A DNA stretch of 64,000 nucleotides from Saccharibacillus qingshengii (GCF_013185195.1 NZ_JAAZWC010000020.1:27571-91570), one strand, 5' to 3'. Shown: positions 44,967-54,928, counted from the first letter of the stretch. Numbers and translations: made by a program. The notes: generated from the sequence alone by a model not told the origin.

Positions 44967-46112
44967 ATGACAACCCATAGAAACAACGAACGTGATCGGC
45001 TTCTTGCCGAAGAAGCCTGGACGAAGATGGAGAACCAACTGCGCCAGGAACCGGTCAATCCGGTCTGGGCAGCCTGGGGAGAACGGGAAAAGGGTTCGGA
45101 AAACGGGCAGCAGACGCAAACGGCGCTCCGGACCGGCGAAGAACCGCTGCGCCCAGGAAATTCCGTATCCGGCGGAACGCATGTGCCGGAACCGGAGGCT
45201 CTTGCCGATCGCGCTTCCAACGCCGCCGCCCCCGTGTCGGCTTTGGACCGCAAACGCCGCAAACGGATTGTCCGTTTCGCCACTGCGGCCGCCGCTGCGG
45301 CTGTCATCGTAACGGCCGTAACCCCCGCGGGCAATCAGGCACTCGCAGGCATTCTGAACAAATTCACGATACAAGACGTGGTGCTGGTGCAGGAATCGGA
45401 TATGGAGAATCTGGTACAGATGGTCTACGGAACGGGCGAAAACCGCGAGTCTGTCAACAAGTACGGCAGCTTCGTCAGCACGGTGCTGGAGAATGGCTTT
45501 GACCCCGATGCCTCGGCGGAAGAGATCCGGGCGGGTCTTGGCTACGCGCCGATTCAGGCGGTACAAGGCCGGACCGGCTCGTTGAATGCTTCCCTCGGCA
45601 GCAAGACCGAAATGAAGCTGCATGTGGCGGAAGTGAACGATACCTTAAAACGGCTCGGCGCGGAGCATCTGTTCCCGCAGGAAGCCGACGGCAAAGCGAT
45701 TACGCTGACTTATCCGTCTTCGGTCATGTATAACTTCGGAACGGCTGAAGGATGGGCCCAACTGACTCAATCCGAAATGCCTACCGTCGAATTCGATCCC
45801 TCTTTCCCGGTCGAAGAGACGATGGATGCCGTCATCAATTTCCCTTATCTGCCTGAAGAGCTGAGAGACAGCCTGCAGCAGGTAGCCGTATCGGACGGAC
45901 GTCTGCCGCTGCCGATGTACGCGGACGGACAAGCGCAGAGCCTCGACTTTTCGGGCGTGAAGGTTACGTATGCCCAGAGCGAATCCGAAAGATCGCGGAC
46001 CGCTTTCTGGGTGAAGAACGGACAGCTGTTCGAATTTGACGCGCATGATTCGTTCCCGGGCGGCGAAGATGGATTCCTCGACTTCGTGAAGGGACTGACT
46101 GCCCAGTGGTGA
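44967..46112 (+). CDS. One-helix membrane protein, probable anti-sigma factor
   Basis: 381 residues, ATG 44967 behind GGAGGAAA. Cytosolic N-terminus of about 95 residues, one membrane helix (IVRFATAAAAAAVIVTAVT), then an about 260-residue outer domain. The layout and position right after an ECF sigma gene fit an anti-sigma factor of the DUF4179/DUF4367-like kind, but the N-terminus lacks the zinc HxxxCxxC motif, so it is not a classical ZAS protein. Its stop overlaps the ABC ATPase start. Confidence 0.8.
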   Translation: MTTHRNNERDRLLAEEAWTKMENQLRQEPVNPVWAAWGEREKGSENGQQTQTALRTGEEPLRPGNSVSGGTHVPEPEALADRASNAAAPVSALDRKRRKRIVRFATAAAAAAVIVTAVTPAGNQALAGILNKFTIQDVVLVQESDMENLVQMVYGTGENRESVNKYGSFVSTVLENGFDPDASAEEIRAGLGYAPIQAVQGRTGSLNASLGSKTEMKLHVAEVNDTLKRLGAEHLFPQEADGKAITLTYPSSVMYNFGTAEGWAQLTQSEMPTVEFDPSFPVEETMDAVINFPYLPEELRDSLQQVAVSDGRLPLPMYADGQAQSLDFSGVKVTYAQSESERSRTAFWVKNGQLFEFDAHDSFPGGEDGFLDFVKGLTAQW

Positions 46113-47083
46113 CCCCGGACATTCCTGCTATTCAAACACAGGCCTTAAGCAAAATTTACGAAAACGGACGCGGCTGCAGGAATATCACGTTGAGAATCGG
46201 ACAAGGGGAAGCCTTCGGCTTCCTCGGTCCCAACGGGGCCGGCAAAAGTACCTTCGTCAAAACGCTCGTCGGATTGGTCCGCGCAAGCGGCGGAGAAGGC
46301 TCGCTGCTGGGGAGTCCGATCGGCTCGCTTGAAGCCAGGCGCCATATCGGCTATCTGCCGGAATTGTACCGCTACCCCGAATGGCTGAGCGGCGAAGAAG
46401 TCATGAAGATGCATGCCGGACTGCTCGGTCTGCGGGGCGAAGAGGCGCGCAAGCGGATCAGGGCCGGGCTGGATGAAGTCGGAATCGGCAGACGCGGATC
46501 GGACCGGGTCAAGCAGTACTCCAAAGGGATGCAGCAGCGGCTGGGACTTGCCTGTGCGCTGCTCGGCGATCCGTCGATTCTGTTTCTTGACGAACCTTCG
46601 TCCGCGATGGATCCGGTCGGACGGCGAGAAGTGCGCGAACTGCTGCTGGAATTGAAAAAAAGAGGCAAAACGCTGTTCCTCAACTCCCACTTGATGGAGG
46701 ATGTCGAAGCGGTGTGCGACCGGATGGCGCTTATGCTGAACGGCGACATGATCCGCAGCGGTACGGTCGGGGAAATGCTGAAAGTAAAAGTCCGCTGGCG
46801 ATTCAAAGTCGGCGGATTTTCGCCCGTTCTGCTCGATTGGCTGCGCGAAGCCAGCGGACTGCCGGTGTCGGCGGAACAAACGGAACATGCCGAAGAAATG
46901 TCCTGGGAAGCCCCGACCTGGCTGGAGGCGGAACTCGAACATGAAGAACAGGCGGGTCTGCTGAACATGCTGATCGTGGAACAGGGCATGACGCTGTACG
47001 AATCTTCGATGCACCAAGAGAAGCTGGAGGACTGGTTCCTGGAAGCCGTCTCGGGCCGGGACCAGAGGGGGGAACAACGATGA
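46106..47083 (+). CDS. ABC exporter ATP-binding protein
   Basis: 325 residues from GTG 46106 (or GTG 46109, which forms GTGA with the upstream stop). Walker A FLGPNGAGKST, signature QYSKGMQQRLGLA, Walker B ILFLDEPSSAMDP, H-loop NSHLMED: the CcmA/ABC-2 type. The C-terminal about 90 residues are the usual variable tail of such exporters. Overlaps the permease gene by 4 bp; together with the sigma/anti-sigma genes it forms a four-gene unit. Confidence 0.93.
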   Translation: MVTPDIPAIQTQALSKIYENGRGCRNITLRIGQGEAFGFLGPNGAGKSTFVKTLVGLVRASGGEGSLLGSPIGSLEARRHIGYLPELYRYPEWLSGEEVMKMHAGLLGLRGEEARKRIRAGLDEVGIGRRGSDRVKQYSKGMQQRLGLACALLGDPSILFLDEPSSAMDPVGRREVRELLLELKKRGKTLFLNSHLMEDVEAVCDRMALMLNGDMIRSGTVGEMLKVKVRWRFKVGGFSPVLLDWLREASGLPVSAEQTEHAEEMSWEAPTWLEAELEHEEQAGLLNMLIVEQGMTLYESSMHQEKLEDWFLEAVSGRDQRGEQR

Positions 47084-47916
47084 AGACGATGATAATGACG
47101 ACCTGGCAGGAGATGCTGCGCCGCAAAATGCTGCTGATCACGCTGGTGCTGACGGCACTCTTTTTGGCGGTGTTCTGGTTTATCGCGGATACGGTAGCGC
47201 TCGACAGCAGCGGCAGCGGCGATCTGCTCGGCCAGTTCGCCCGCCGCAGCGCCATTTTGTCGCTCGGTTTCTTTTTTGGCGGCTTCGTGGTGGCTTTCCT
47301 GGCGATCTTCAGCTCGTTCTCGGTCATTTCCGGCGAAGCGGAACAAGGCGTCCTGCAGTCTGTACTCACTCGGCCGATTCCCCGCTGGAAATGGTATGTC
47401 GGACGCTGGATCGGTTACGTCTCGCTGATCGGCGGCTACGCGCTGGTTCTGTTTGTCTCCATGGTGCTGATTACGAAGTTCCATGCCGGCATGACGCGCG
47501 ATTACGGCGATATCTGGGTGTCCCTGCTGCTGTTTGTAGGCGCCGTTCCGGCACTTGTCAGCATGTCCATGCTCGGCTCGAGCCTGTTCTCGGGCATCGG
47601 CAACGGCGTGTTTATGACGATGCTGTACGGCGCGGGATGGCTCGGCGGCATGGTGGAGAAAGTACGCGGCTTCCTGCCGGTCGAACCGGATGTGGAAGCG
47701 ACGCTGTCTCGAACCGGTGCGCTGCTGTCTCTGCTGATGCCCGCCGACGGACTGAACCGCCGCATGCAGTACATACTGACGCAGGGTGCGGGAGAGACCC
47801 TTCCTTTCCTGACCGGAGGCAGTCCGCCTTCGCAGGCTTTTGTCGTGTACGCGGCGATTTTCACGATTTTTGCTTTCGGCGTCGGATTGTGGTTATTTAA
47901 AAGAAAAGACTTTTAA
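47080..47916 (+). CDS. ABC-2 type permease
   Basis: 278 residues, ATG 47080 overlapping the ATPase stop (ATGA). Six predicted helices, including LLITLVLTALFLAVFWFIAD, RSAILSLGFFFGGFVVAFLAIFS and YAAIFTIFAFGVGLWLF, ending in a basic KRKDF. The motif SGEAEQGVLQSVLTRPIPRWKWYVGRWIGY is typical of ABC-2 permeases that export antibiotics or lipids. Substrate unknown; membrane partner of the preceding ATPase. Confidence 0.92.
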   Translation: MKTMIMTTWQEMLRRKMLLITLVLTALFLAVFWFIADTVALDSSGSGDLLGQFARRSAILSLGFFFGGFVVAFLAIFSSFSVISGEAEQGVLQSVLTRPIPRWKWYVGRWIGYVSLIGGYALVLFVSMVLITKFHAGMTRDYGDIWVSLLLFVGAVPALVSMSMLGSSLFSGIGNGVFMTMLYGAGWLGGMVEKVRGFLPVEPDVEATLSRTGALLSLLMPADGLNRRMQYILTQGAGETLPFLTGGSPPSQAFVVYAAIFTIFAFGVGLWLFKRKDF

Positions 47917-47943
47917 GAACCCAGTCAAAGGAAGTGAACAGGG

Positions 47944-48531
47944 ATGGGCCGACAAACGTACCAAGTTCCGTTCGGAACCGAGCCGGCGAAGAAACCGCTC
48001 AAAGGCACGCTGGTCTTCTACGATTCATTCGAACGGATCTCCGATGAAGAGTTGGAACGGGCCGCGCAGGTCGCCGCGATGCGTTCGTTCTCGCAGTTGG
48101 TGCTGTATCCGCTGCACGAAGCGACGGTCAAGCGCCTTACCGGCGAAACGGTCAGCGCTTTTTACAAACGGGATGACCGGCTGCACGAATGGCGGCGCGA
48201 GCAGCAGATCATGCGCAGCGTAACGGTAGAGAACTGGGACGGCAAACGCAAAAAGTATACCCCGCTCGAAGCGGCTCTGCGATTTGTGGGCGAGAAGTAT
48301 CCGTCGCCGCTGTTTCTGTATCTCACCGCCGACACGGCCAACCGATTCGCGTCGTTCGCCACGTTCGAGGAATGGATCGTGCGGATCCGGCTGGTGCTGG
48401 ACGAATCTCCGCAGCACCCGCATCCGAGACTTGCGAAATTCCGGCAGCGCTGGGACACGGTCGACGAGCTGCTTGCCAAGCAGGCGCCGGACGAACAGCA
48501 AGACAAGCGTCTGCACAAGCACAGGGGTTAG
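47944..48531 (+). CDS. Hypothetical protein, conserved-looking, soluble
   Basis: 195 residues, ATG 47944 with AAAGGAAG upstream, 28 bp after the permease gene. Charged and mostly helical after a beta-type start (GTLVFYDSFERISDEELERAAQVAAMRS). No membrane segment or known motif seen; I do not recognise the family. Co-directional with the exporter genes but not obviously linked. A terminator follows. Confidence 0.78.
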   Translation: MGRQTYQVPFGTEPAKKPLKGTLVFYDSFERISDEELERAAQVAAMRSFSQLVLYPLHEATVKRLTGETVSAFYKRDDRLHEWRREQQIMRSVTVENWDGKRKKYTPLEAALRFVGEKYPSPLFLYLTADTANRFASFATFEEWIVRIRLVLDESPQHPHPRLAKFRQRWDTVDELLAKQAPDEQQDKRLHKHRG

Positions 48532-48571
48532 CCGAATTCACAATAGTGTCGCAATCCGATACGCTTCGCCC

Positions 48572-48609
48572 AAGCCGTTTCCTTTACGCTGAAAAGGAAG
48601 CGGCTTTTT
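48572..48609 (+). terminator. Terminator before the metallophosphoesterase gene
   Basis: AAGCCGTTTCCTTTA / AAAAGGAAGCGGCTT stem with small mismatches, then TTTTTG. Confidence 0.8.
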
Positions 48610-48651
48610 GCCGCGCACTAAGGAACAAAGTACGGGAAAAGAGGACGCGAC

Positions 48652-50028
48652 ATGACAGGGAAACGAACAGGTTTTGGACTTGCGGCAGCCGGAGCTGCCC
48701 TGCTTCTGCTGGGAATTGCCGGCTGCGGGGGTGGAACGGATTTTGGATCTGTATCTTCGGAAACCGCGGCGGCACGGGGAGAAAATATGACGCTTGCGGT
48801 CGCGACGGATCTTCATGCCCTGAGCGGCAGGCTGACCGATCGCGGCGAAGCGTTCGAAACTTATGTCCGGGCAGGCGACGGCAAACAGCTGAACTACAGC
48901 GAAGAATTGATCGATGCGTTTACGGAGCAGATTGCGGCCGAACACCCCGATGTGCTGATTCTGAGCGGCGATCTGACCAACAACGGCGAGCGCAAGAGCC
49001 ACGAAGACCTTGCGGCGAAGCTGCACAAGGTCGAGCAGGCCGGTACGAGCGTGTATGTAATCCCCGGCAACCATGATCTGCTGAATCCGTGGGCACGCGG
49101 TTTCGAAGGCGGGAGACAGTACCGGACCGAATCGGTCACGGAGCAGGAGTTCGTAGAGATCTACGGTGAATACGGCTATGACGAAGCGGCGTCGCGCGAC
49201 AAAGCTTCGCTCAGCTATCTGGTCAAGCCGTCCGGCGACCTGTGGCTGCTGATGCTCGATACAAGCAAATACGCGGACAATGCCAAGCTGGGCCATCCGG
49301 AAACGGACGGCGAATTGAAAGCCTCCACGCTCAAATGGATTGCGGACTGCGGACGGCAGGCGGAAGAAGCCGGCGTTCGGATCATTCCCGTCATGCACCA
49401 TAATCTGACCGATCACAGCGAGGTCGTGCAGGAAGGCTTTACGCTGAACAACGCGGCGGAGGCGGCGGACGTTTTTGCTCAATTCCGTATGACGCCTTCG
49501 CTCAGCGGACATATCCATATCCAGCATATCGCGCAGACCGAAGCAAACGGCCGGGTGCTGTACGATATCGTAACCGGTGCACAGTCCGTTTCACCGAACC
49601 GGTACGGTCTGCTGACGTACGATGCCGCAGCGCATACGCTGAACTATGAAGCCAGGCAGACCGACGTGGAAGGCTGGGCGAAGCGAACCGGCAGCACCGA
49701 TCCGAATCTGCTGCATTTTCGCGAATACTCGCGTGGTTTTTTTGCCGGGTTCGGCTACGAAATGGCATTCAAGCGGCTGATCGTCGACGAGACGTATACG
49801 TCCGAACAGGTTCAGGCGATGGCGAAGACCATGGCCGATGTGAATGTAAGTTATTTTGCGGGAACGCAGCGTCAGGATCGGGCGGCGATTGAGGCTTCCG
49901 AAGGCTACCGGCTGTGGATGGAATCGGAAGACCCTTTTACCAAACGATACGTCCAAAGTATCCTGGGTACGGAGAACGAACCGGATCCTCTATCGCTGAC
50001 GACGGAGTTCGAGCTGCCGCCCCGTTAA
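48652..50028 (+). CDS. Calcineurin-like metallophosphoesterase lipoprotein
   Basis: 458 residues, ATG 48652. Signal peptide with lipobox LGIAGC, so anchored on the outer face of the membrane. Two-metal phosphoesterase motifs in order: VATDLHAL (DxH), ILSGDLTNNGER (GDxxxxG), VIPGNHDL (GNHD/E), MHHN and SGHIHIQH. The about 120-residue C-terminal extension is helical. Hydrolyses phosphoesters outside the cell; substrate unknown. Confidence 0.92.
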   Translation: MTGKRTGFGLAAAGAALLLLGIAGCGGGTDFGSVSSETAAARGENMTLAVATDLHALSGRLTDRGEAFETYVRAGDGKQLNYSEELIDAFTEQIAAEHPDVLILSGDLTNNGERKSHEDLAAKLHKVEQAGTSVYVIPGNHDLLNPWARGFEGGRQYRTESVTEQEFVEIYGEYGYDEAASRDKASLSYLVKPSGDLWLLMLDTSKYADNAKLGHPETDGELKASTLKWIADCGRQAEEAGVRIIPVMHHNLTDHSEVVQEGFTLNNAAEAADVFAQFRMTPSLSGHIHIQHIAQTEANGRVLYDIVTGAQSVSPNRYGLLTYDAAAHTLNYEARQTDVEGWAKRTGSTDPNLLHFREYSRGFFAGFGYEMAFKRLIVDETYTSEQVQAMAKTMADVNVSYFAGTQRQDRAAIEASEGYRLWMESEDPFTKRYVQSILGTENEPDPLSLTTEFELPPR

Positions 50029-50050
50029 AAAATATTTTTGGATTCGGGCC

Positions 50051-50079
50051 TCGCCAATCGGGTATTTTCAGGTTATAAT
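50051..50079 (+). promoter_or_regulatory. Promoter of the DinG-like helicase gene
   Basis: -35 TCGCCA (50051-50056), 17-nt spacer, -10 TATAAT (50074-50079). The -10 overlaps the most upstream in-frame ATG (50078), which therefore cannot be the translation start. Confidence 0.6.
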
Positions 50080-50158
50080 GAAGGGTGGCCCTGTTCTATT
50101 GGGAACCGAGCAGCAATTCCCGGCCAAATCCGTAAGTTCAATGGAGGCTATTACCGCT

Positions 50159-52096
50159 TTGACCACTACCTATCCGTTTGCGTTCGACCCCGCGGCTCCG
50201 TTTTTGGACCAGGCTTCCGATTGGATCGCGGACGTCTTTTACGATATTTTGCCCGAAGCCGGTTTCGAGACGCGTGACGAACAGATCTTCATGGCGTTCC
50301 AGCTGGAACGCGCCTATAAAGAAAAGAAAACGATCTTCGCCGAAGCCGGAGTCGGTACCGGCAAGACGCTCGTCTACCTGCTGTATGCCGCGCTGCATGC
50401 CCGGTATACGCGTAAACCGGCCGTTATCGCCTGCGCCGACGAGTCGCTGATCGAGCAGTTGGTGAAGCCGGAAGGCGATATTGCCAAGATTGCCAGACAT
50501 CTCGGTCTGAACATCGACGTTCGGCTTGGCAAATCCCAGGACCAGTATTTGTGTCTCAACAAACTGGAAGAAGTACGGGGAGTGGGCGAGAGCGAACAGG
50601 TCTTCCAGGAGATTTATGAAGAACTGCCGCCGTTCGTTCATTTCCCGGATACGCTGCAGGCGTTCTACCCGTACGGCAGCCGCAAAGAATATCCCGAGCT
50701 CGACGACAAGCAGTGGGATCGTGTAGGCTGGGATGTGTTCCAGGACTGCCTCATCTGTCCGCGCCGCCATCGCTGCGGCCAGACGCTGTCGCGCGACCAT
50801 TACCGCAAGGCGACCGATCTGATCGTCTGCTCGCACGATTTCTATATGGAGCACGTCTGGACGTTCGAAGCGCGCAAGCGCGAAGGCCAACTGCCGCTTC
50901 TGCCCGAACACAGTTCCGTCGTGTTCGACGAAGGCCATCTCCTGGAGACGGCCGCCCAGAGTGCGCTGACCTACAAGCTCAAGCACTCGGCGTTCGAGTC
51001 GATCGTGGTCCGGCTGCTCGAAGGCGAAGTGCGCGAGTCGCTGGCGCTCGCGGTCGAGAGATCGATCGAACGCAGCGACGACCTGTTCGAGCGGCTTGCC
51101 CGTTACAGCACGCCCGTTCCGGCTTCGGAACGCAGCGAGCTTGAACTGGCCGCCGATCTGATGAACGGCGTCGCCGCTTTCCGTGCGGCTGTCGATGCGA
51201 TCGAGGAAGAGATCGTATTCGAGAGCGGCATGTTCAGCCTGGACGAATACCAGCTGCGTATTGTCGAAGAACATCTGGAGATGATGCAGACGGCGCTTGC
51301 GCTGTTCAACAACCCGCGCGAGCTGATCTGCTGGACGCAGGACGACAGCGGCGATCTGACCCTCGTGCTGATGCCGAAAAAAGTGAAAGAGATTCTGAAC
51401 GAGCGCGTCTTCTCCAAAAAGATGCCGATCATTTTCTCTTCCGCTACCCTGTCGGCCGAGGAATCGTTCGATTATATGGCGGACAGCCTCGGCATAAGCG
51501 ATTATCTGTCATTCTCGGTCGCTTCGCCGTACGATTACGAGACAAGCATGAACGCTTCGCTGCATACGGAGACTTCCGTCCCGGCCAAAACCGATTATGT
51601 GCTTGAAGCGCTCCGGCGCAGAGAAGGCGGTTCGCTGCTGCTGTTCCCGTCGCGCGAAGAAATGGAGCGTTTCCGCTCGGAAGCCGATTCCCGCCTCGAG
51701 TTCGCGGAATTCCCGATGCTGTACGAAGGCGATGCGGAAATCAGCCGTCTGATTTCGGAGTTCCAGAACGGTACGTACGTCAATCTGTGTGCCGTAACGC
51801 TGTGGGAAGGGCTTGACGTACCGGGCATTTCGCTGAATCATGTCATTGTCTGGGAACTGCCTTTCCCTCCGAACGATCCGGTATTCGCCGCCAAGCGGCG
51901 TGAATCCGCCGATCCGTTCGGCGAAGTGGATATGCCCCATATGCTGCTCCGGCTTCGTCAGGGGATCGGACGTCTGATCCGTACCAGCGGAGACAGCGGG
52001 CGCGTAAGTATTTTCGGCCAGGCCATCGAACAACAAAATGTGCGCGAAAGAATCGGCAGCCTGCTGCCGGTCAGCGCCTCAAAGGAGAATGAATAA
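50159..52096 (+). CDS. DinG/XPD-like Fe-S helicase
   Basis: About 645 residues from TTG 50159, which has GGAGG at 50143-50147; an ATG at 50141 is the alternative. Superfamily 2 DNA helicase: Q-type RDEQIFMAFQLE, Walker A AGVGTGKTLVYLL, Walker B VVFDEGHLLE (DEGH), and C-terminal motif VI RLRQGIGRLIRT. Four cysteines in the expected window (QYLCLNKL; QDCLICPRRHRCGQ) should hold a 4Fe-4S cluster as in XPD and DinG. No exonuclease domain, unlike B. subtilis DinG. A 98-residue protein gene overlaps the stop by one base. Confidence 0.92.
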   Translation: MTTTYPFAFDPAAPFLDQASDWIADVFYDILPEAGFETRDEQIFMAFQLERAYKEKKTIFAEAGVGTGKTLVYLLYAALHARYTRKPAVIACADESLIEQLVKPEGDIAKIARHLGLNIDVRLGKSQDQYLCLNKLEEVRGVGESEQVFQEIYEELPPFVHFPDTLQAFYPYGSRKEYPELDDKQWDRVGWDVFQDCLICPRRHRCGQTLSRDHYRKATDLIVCSHDFYMEHVWTFEARKREGQLPLLPEHSSVVFDEGHLLETAAQSALTYKLKHSAFESIVVRLLEGEVRESLALAVERSIERSDDLFERLARYSTPVPASERSELELAADLMNGVAAFRAAVDAIEEEIVFESGMFSLDEYQLRIVEEHLEMMQTALALFNNPRELICWTQDDSGDLTLVLMPKKVKEILNERVFSKKMPIIFSSATLSAEESFDYMADSLGISDYLSFSVASPYDYETSMNASLHTETSVPAKTDYVLEALRRREGGSLLLFPSREEMERFRSEADSRLEFAEFPMLYEGDAEISRLISEFQNGTYVNLCAVTLWEGLDVPGISLNHVIVWELPFPPNDPVFAAKRRESADPFGEVDMPHMLLRLRQGIGRLIRTSGDSGRVSIFGQAIEQQNVRERIGSLLPVSASKENE

Positions 52097-52392
52097 TGGA
52101 ATTTACGGAGTATACGGTTGAGAAGATCAGAGACGCTTTTGGTATTGTGCAGGGAGAACGCTACGAATTTATGATCGAAATCGAAGTGGACGAAGAAGAC
52201 GAACTGTACTCGCCGCAGGGACTGCGTCTGCGTGTCCTGTACGGCGTGAACGGTGAAGAAAGACGGATCATCAAGCACGAAATCATCGAGCGCGGCACGC
52301 AAAAAGTGCTGGAATTCGATCTGGAAGACGACGAACTGGTAGAGACCGCGGCTTTCTGCGCAGCCCATTATATGGAATCCGAACAAAAATAA
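52096..52392 (+). CDS. DUF6509-like small acidic protein
   Basis: 98 residues, ATG 52096 overlapping the helicase stop (TAATG), preceded by AAAGGAG. Very acidic; MEFTEYTVEKIRDAFGIVQGERYEFMIEIEVDEEDELYSP is the pattern I associate with the DUF6509 family of Paenibacillaceae. Function unknown. Tight coupling to the helicase gene suggests co-expression, not necessarily a joint function. Confidence 0.83.
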   Translation: MEFTEYTVEKIRDAFGIVQGERYEFMIEIEVDEEDELYSPQGLRLRVLYGVNGEERRIIKHEIIERGTQKVLEFDLEDDELVETAAFCAAHYMESEQK

Positions 52393-52409
52393 ATCGATTC
52401 TCCTATCCA

Positions 52410-52448
52410 GACCCCCAGGTTCCCGTTTCGGGAATTTTGGGGGTCTTT
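52410..52448 (+). terminator. Terminator after the helicase operon
   Basis: GACCCCCAGGTTCCCG / CGGGAATTTTGGGGGTC stem with a 3-nt loop, then TTT. Confidence 0.8.
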
Positions 52449-52522
52449 GGATTGCCGAATGAGAACGTGATACGATGAACTTATGCACACAGTCGGCGCA
52501 GAGCCGAAGAGGAGGGCCCCAC

Positions 52523-54928
52523 ATGCTCCAGCTTCAAGGGATTTCCAAAACCTACACCACCGGCGATTTTACGCAAATCGCACTCGACGACGTCAATCTT
52601 TCTTTTCGCGGAAACGAATTTGTCGCCATACTCGGACCCAGCGGTTCGGGCAAGACGACCTGTCTGAATCTGATCGGCGGTTTGGACCGGTATGACGAAG
52701 GCGATCTGCTGATCAACGGCACCTCCACCCGGCAGTTCAAAGACCGCGACTGGGATGCCTACCGCAATAACAGCGTCGGGTTCGTTTTTCAGAGTTATAA
52801 CCTGATCTCTCATATGAGTGTGATCGGCAATGTGGAAATGGGCATGACGCTCAGCGGGATCGAACCGGCTGTCCGCCGCCGCAAAGCCCAGGAGGTGCTC
52901 GAACGTGTCGGCTTGAAAGAGCATATGCACAAAAAGCCGGGACAGCTCTCGGGCGGCCAGATGCAGCGGGTGGCTATTGCCCGGGCGCTTGCCAACGATC
53001 CGGACATCATTCTGGCCGACGAGCCGACGGGAGCGCTCGATACGACGACAAGCGCCCAGATTATGGATCTGATCCGCGAGATCGCCGGAGACAAGCTCGT
53101 CGTAATGGTCACGCACAACCCGGAGCTGGCCGAACGCTACGCGGACCGGATCGTGCAGTTCCGCGACGGGCAGGTCGTATCGGACAGCAATCCGCCGGAA
53201 GCGGAAGCCGCCTTGTCCGATTACCGGCTCAAGAAAACGGCGATGAGCTACCTGACGGCGCTCAAGCTGTCCGGACGCAATATCGCCACGAAGAAATGGA
53301 GAACCGCGCTGACTGCATTTGCATCGAGTATCGGCATTATCGGTATCGCCTTGATCTTGTCGCTGTCCAACGGCTTCGATCGGCAGATCAGCAAATACGA
53401 ATCGGGGGCGCTCTCGAATTTCCCGGTGACGATCAGCCGAACGGCGGCGAATATCGACTTCACCCAACCGCCTCCGGGGACACCGGGTGGAGACGAGGTG
53501 GCGCTGCCGGAATTCCCGCAGGACGCGCAGGTGTACCCGTACGATCCGACGCTCAATACCGTTCTGCACCGCAACACCCTTACGCAGGAATATCTGGATT
53601 ATTTAAACGGGATCGATCCCAAGCTGCTTGATGCCATTTCGTTTGCCCGCGAAGTGAAGCTGAACGTGCTCAAGCGCCCGGAAGGCGCGCAGGTCTCGGC
53701 CGTCGATCTGAACGAAGCCGCTTTTACCGCGTATCCTTCAAAGCCCCAGGGAGTATCCGGCGCCAGCTATCTGGAACAGGTATATGAGGTGCTGGCCGGC
53801 GAATTTCCGATCCAGCCGACCGACCTTGTACTGGTGGTCGACGAGTACAACCGGATCGAGAAGTCGACGCTCGAAGCTCTGGGATTCGACTACGAAGCTT
53901 CGGCTGTCGATTTTGACCGGATTGTCGGTTCGACGTTTAAACTGATTCCGAGCGACAAGTTCTATACCGGCAAAGGAGGCGGGCTGTACGAACGTGCCGC
54001 CGCTTCGCAGTTGGGCGGGCTGTACGACGATCCGGAATCGATTACGCTGACGATCACGGGCATCATCCGCAAACAGCAGGATTCGCCGATGTCCACGATG
54101 GACCCCGGAATCGCTTACTCGGACAAACTGTCCGAATCGTTTATCGCCGATGCCCGGTCTTCGGCCGTCGTGCTCGCCCAGGAGAAGAACCGGGCGGTCA
54201 ATGTCATCAGCGGACAGCCGTTCACCCGGGCCGGTGCTTTCTCCGACTTCACCGGCATGAATTTCGGTCCTCCGGGAATGGGGGGCGGATCGGCTTCGGC
54301 AGCCGTCGATCCGGCCGGGGCCACGACGCAGCAGCAGGCGCTGGCGGCGCTCGGGGCGTCGGGCCAGCCGGCTTCGATCTCGCTGTATCCCAAAGATTTT
54401 AATGCCAAAGAAGACCTGGTCGCCTATCTCGACGCCTGGAACGCGGGCAAAGCGTCCGACGAGCAGGTGATCTATACCGATCTGGCCGAGACGGTTACGA
54501 GTTTGTCCAGCGGGATCATGAACGGGATTACGATTGTTCTGATCGCGTTCGCTTCCATTTCCTTGTTTGTATCGCTGATCATGATCGGGATTATCACGTA
54601 CATCTCCGTTCTTGAACGCACCAAGGAAATCGGCGTGCTGCGTGCGCTTGGAGCACGCAAAAAAGATATCACCCGCGTATTCAACGCCGAGACGTTTATT
54701 ATCGGGGCGGCGTCCGGGCTGCTCGGAATCGGGATCGCGTATCTGCTGACGATTCCGGTCAATGCCGTGCTGAAATCGATGACCGATCTGTCCGGCGTCG
54801 CGGTACTCAATCCGCTGCATGCGCTGCTTCTCGTCGTGCTGAGCGTAGCCCTGACGATGCTCGGCGGATTTATCCCGGCCAAGTTCGCTTCGCGCAAAGA
54901 CCCCGTGGCGGCGCTGCGCAGCGAGTAG
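52523..54928 (+). CDS. MacB-like ABC transporter, ATPase fused to FtsX-type permease
   Basis: 801 residues from ATG 52523 (AGAGGAGGG upstream). N-terminal ATPase of the LolD/MacB type: GPSGSGKTTCLN, QLSGGQMQRVAIARA, IILADEPTGALD. At about residue 250 the FtsX domain begins: TM1 (FASSIGIIGIALILSLSNGF), an about 370-residue outer loop, then three C-terminal helices (ISLFVSLIMIGIITYISVLERTKEIGVLRALGARKKDI). Single-chain ABC of this kind export peptides or maintain the envelope in Firmicutes. No accessory membrane-fusion protein is adjacent. Confidence 0.93.
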   Translation: MLQLQGISKTYTTGDFTQIALDDVNLSFRGNEFVAILGPSGSGKTTCLNLIGGLDRYDEGDLLINGTSTRQFKDRDWDAYRNNSVGFVFQSYNLISHMSVIGNVEMGMTLSGIEPAVRRRKAQEVLERVGLKEHMHKKPGQLSGGQMQRVAIARALANDPDIILADEPTGALDTTTSAQIMDLIREIAGDKLVVMVTHNPELAERYADRIVQFRDGQVVSDSNPPEAEAALSDYRLKKTAMSYLTALKLSGRNIATKKWRTALTAFASSIGIIGIALILSLSNGFDRQISKYESGALSNFPVTISRTAANIDFTQPPPGTPGGDEVALPEFPQDAQVYPYDPTLNTVLHRNTLTQEYLDYLNGIDPKLLDAISFAREVKLNVLKRPEGAQVSAVDLNEAAFTAYPSKPQGVSGASYLEQVYEVLAGEFPIQPTDLVLVVDEYNRIEKSTLEALGFDYEASAVDFDRIVGSTFKLIPSDKFYTGKGGGLYERAAASQLGGLYDDPESITLTITGIIRKQQDSPMSTMDPGIAYSDKLSESFIADARSSAVVLAQEKNRAVNVISGQPFTRAGAFSDFTGMNFGPPGMGGGSASAAVDPAGATTQQQALAALGASGQPASISLYPKDFNAKEDLVAYLDAWNAGKASDEQVIYTDLAETVTSLSSGIMNGITIVLIAFASISLFVSLIMIGIITYISVLERTKEIGVLRALGARKKDITRVFNAETFIIGAASGLLGIGIAYLLTIPVNAVLKSMTDLSGVAVLNPLHALLLVVLSVALTMLGGFIPAKFASRKDPVAALRSE

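Noticed and set aside
50078..50158. Upstream ATG as start of the DinG-like helicase
   Set aside because: The ATG overlaps the -10 TATAAT, so it would not be in the transcript.
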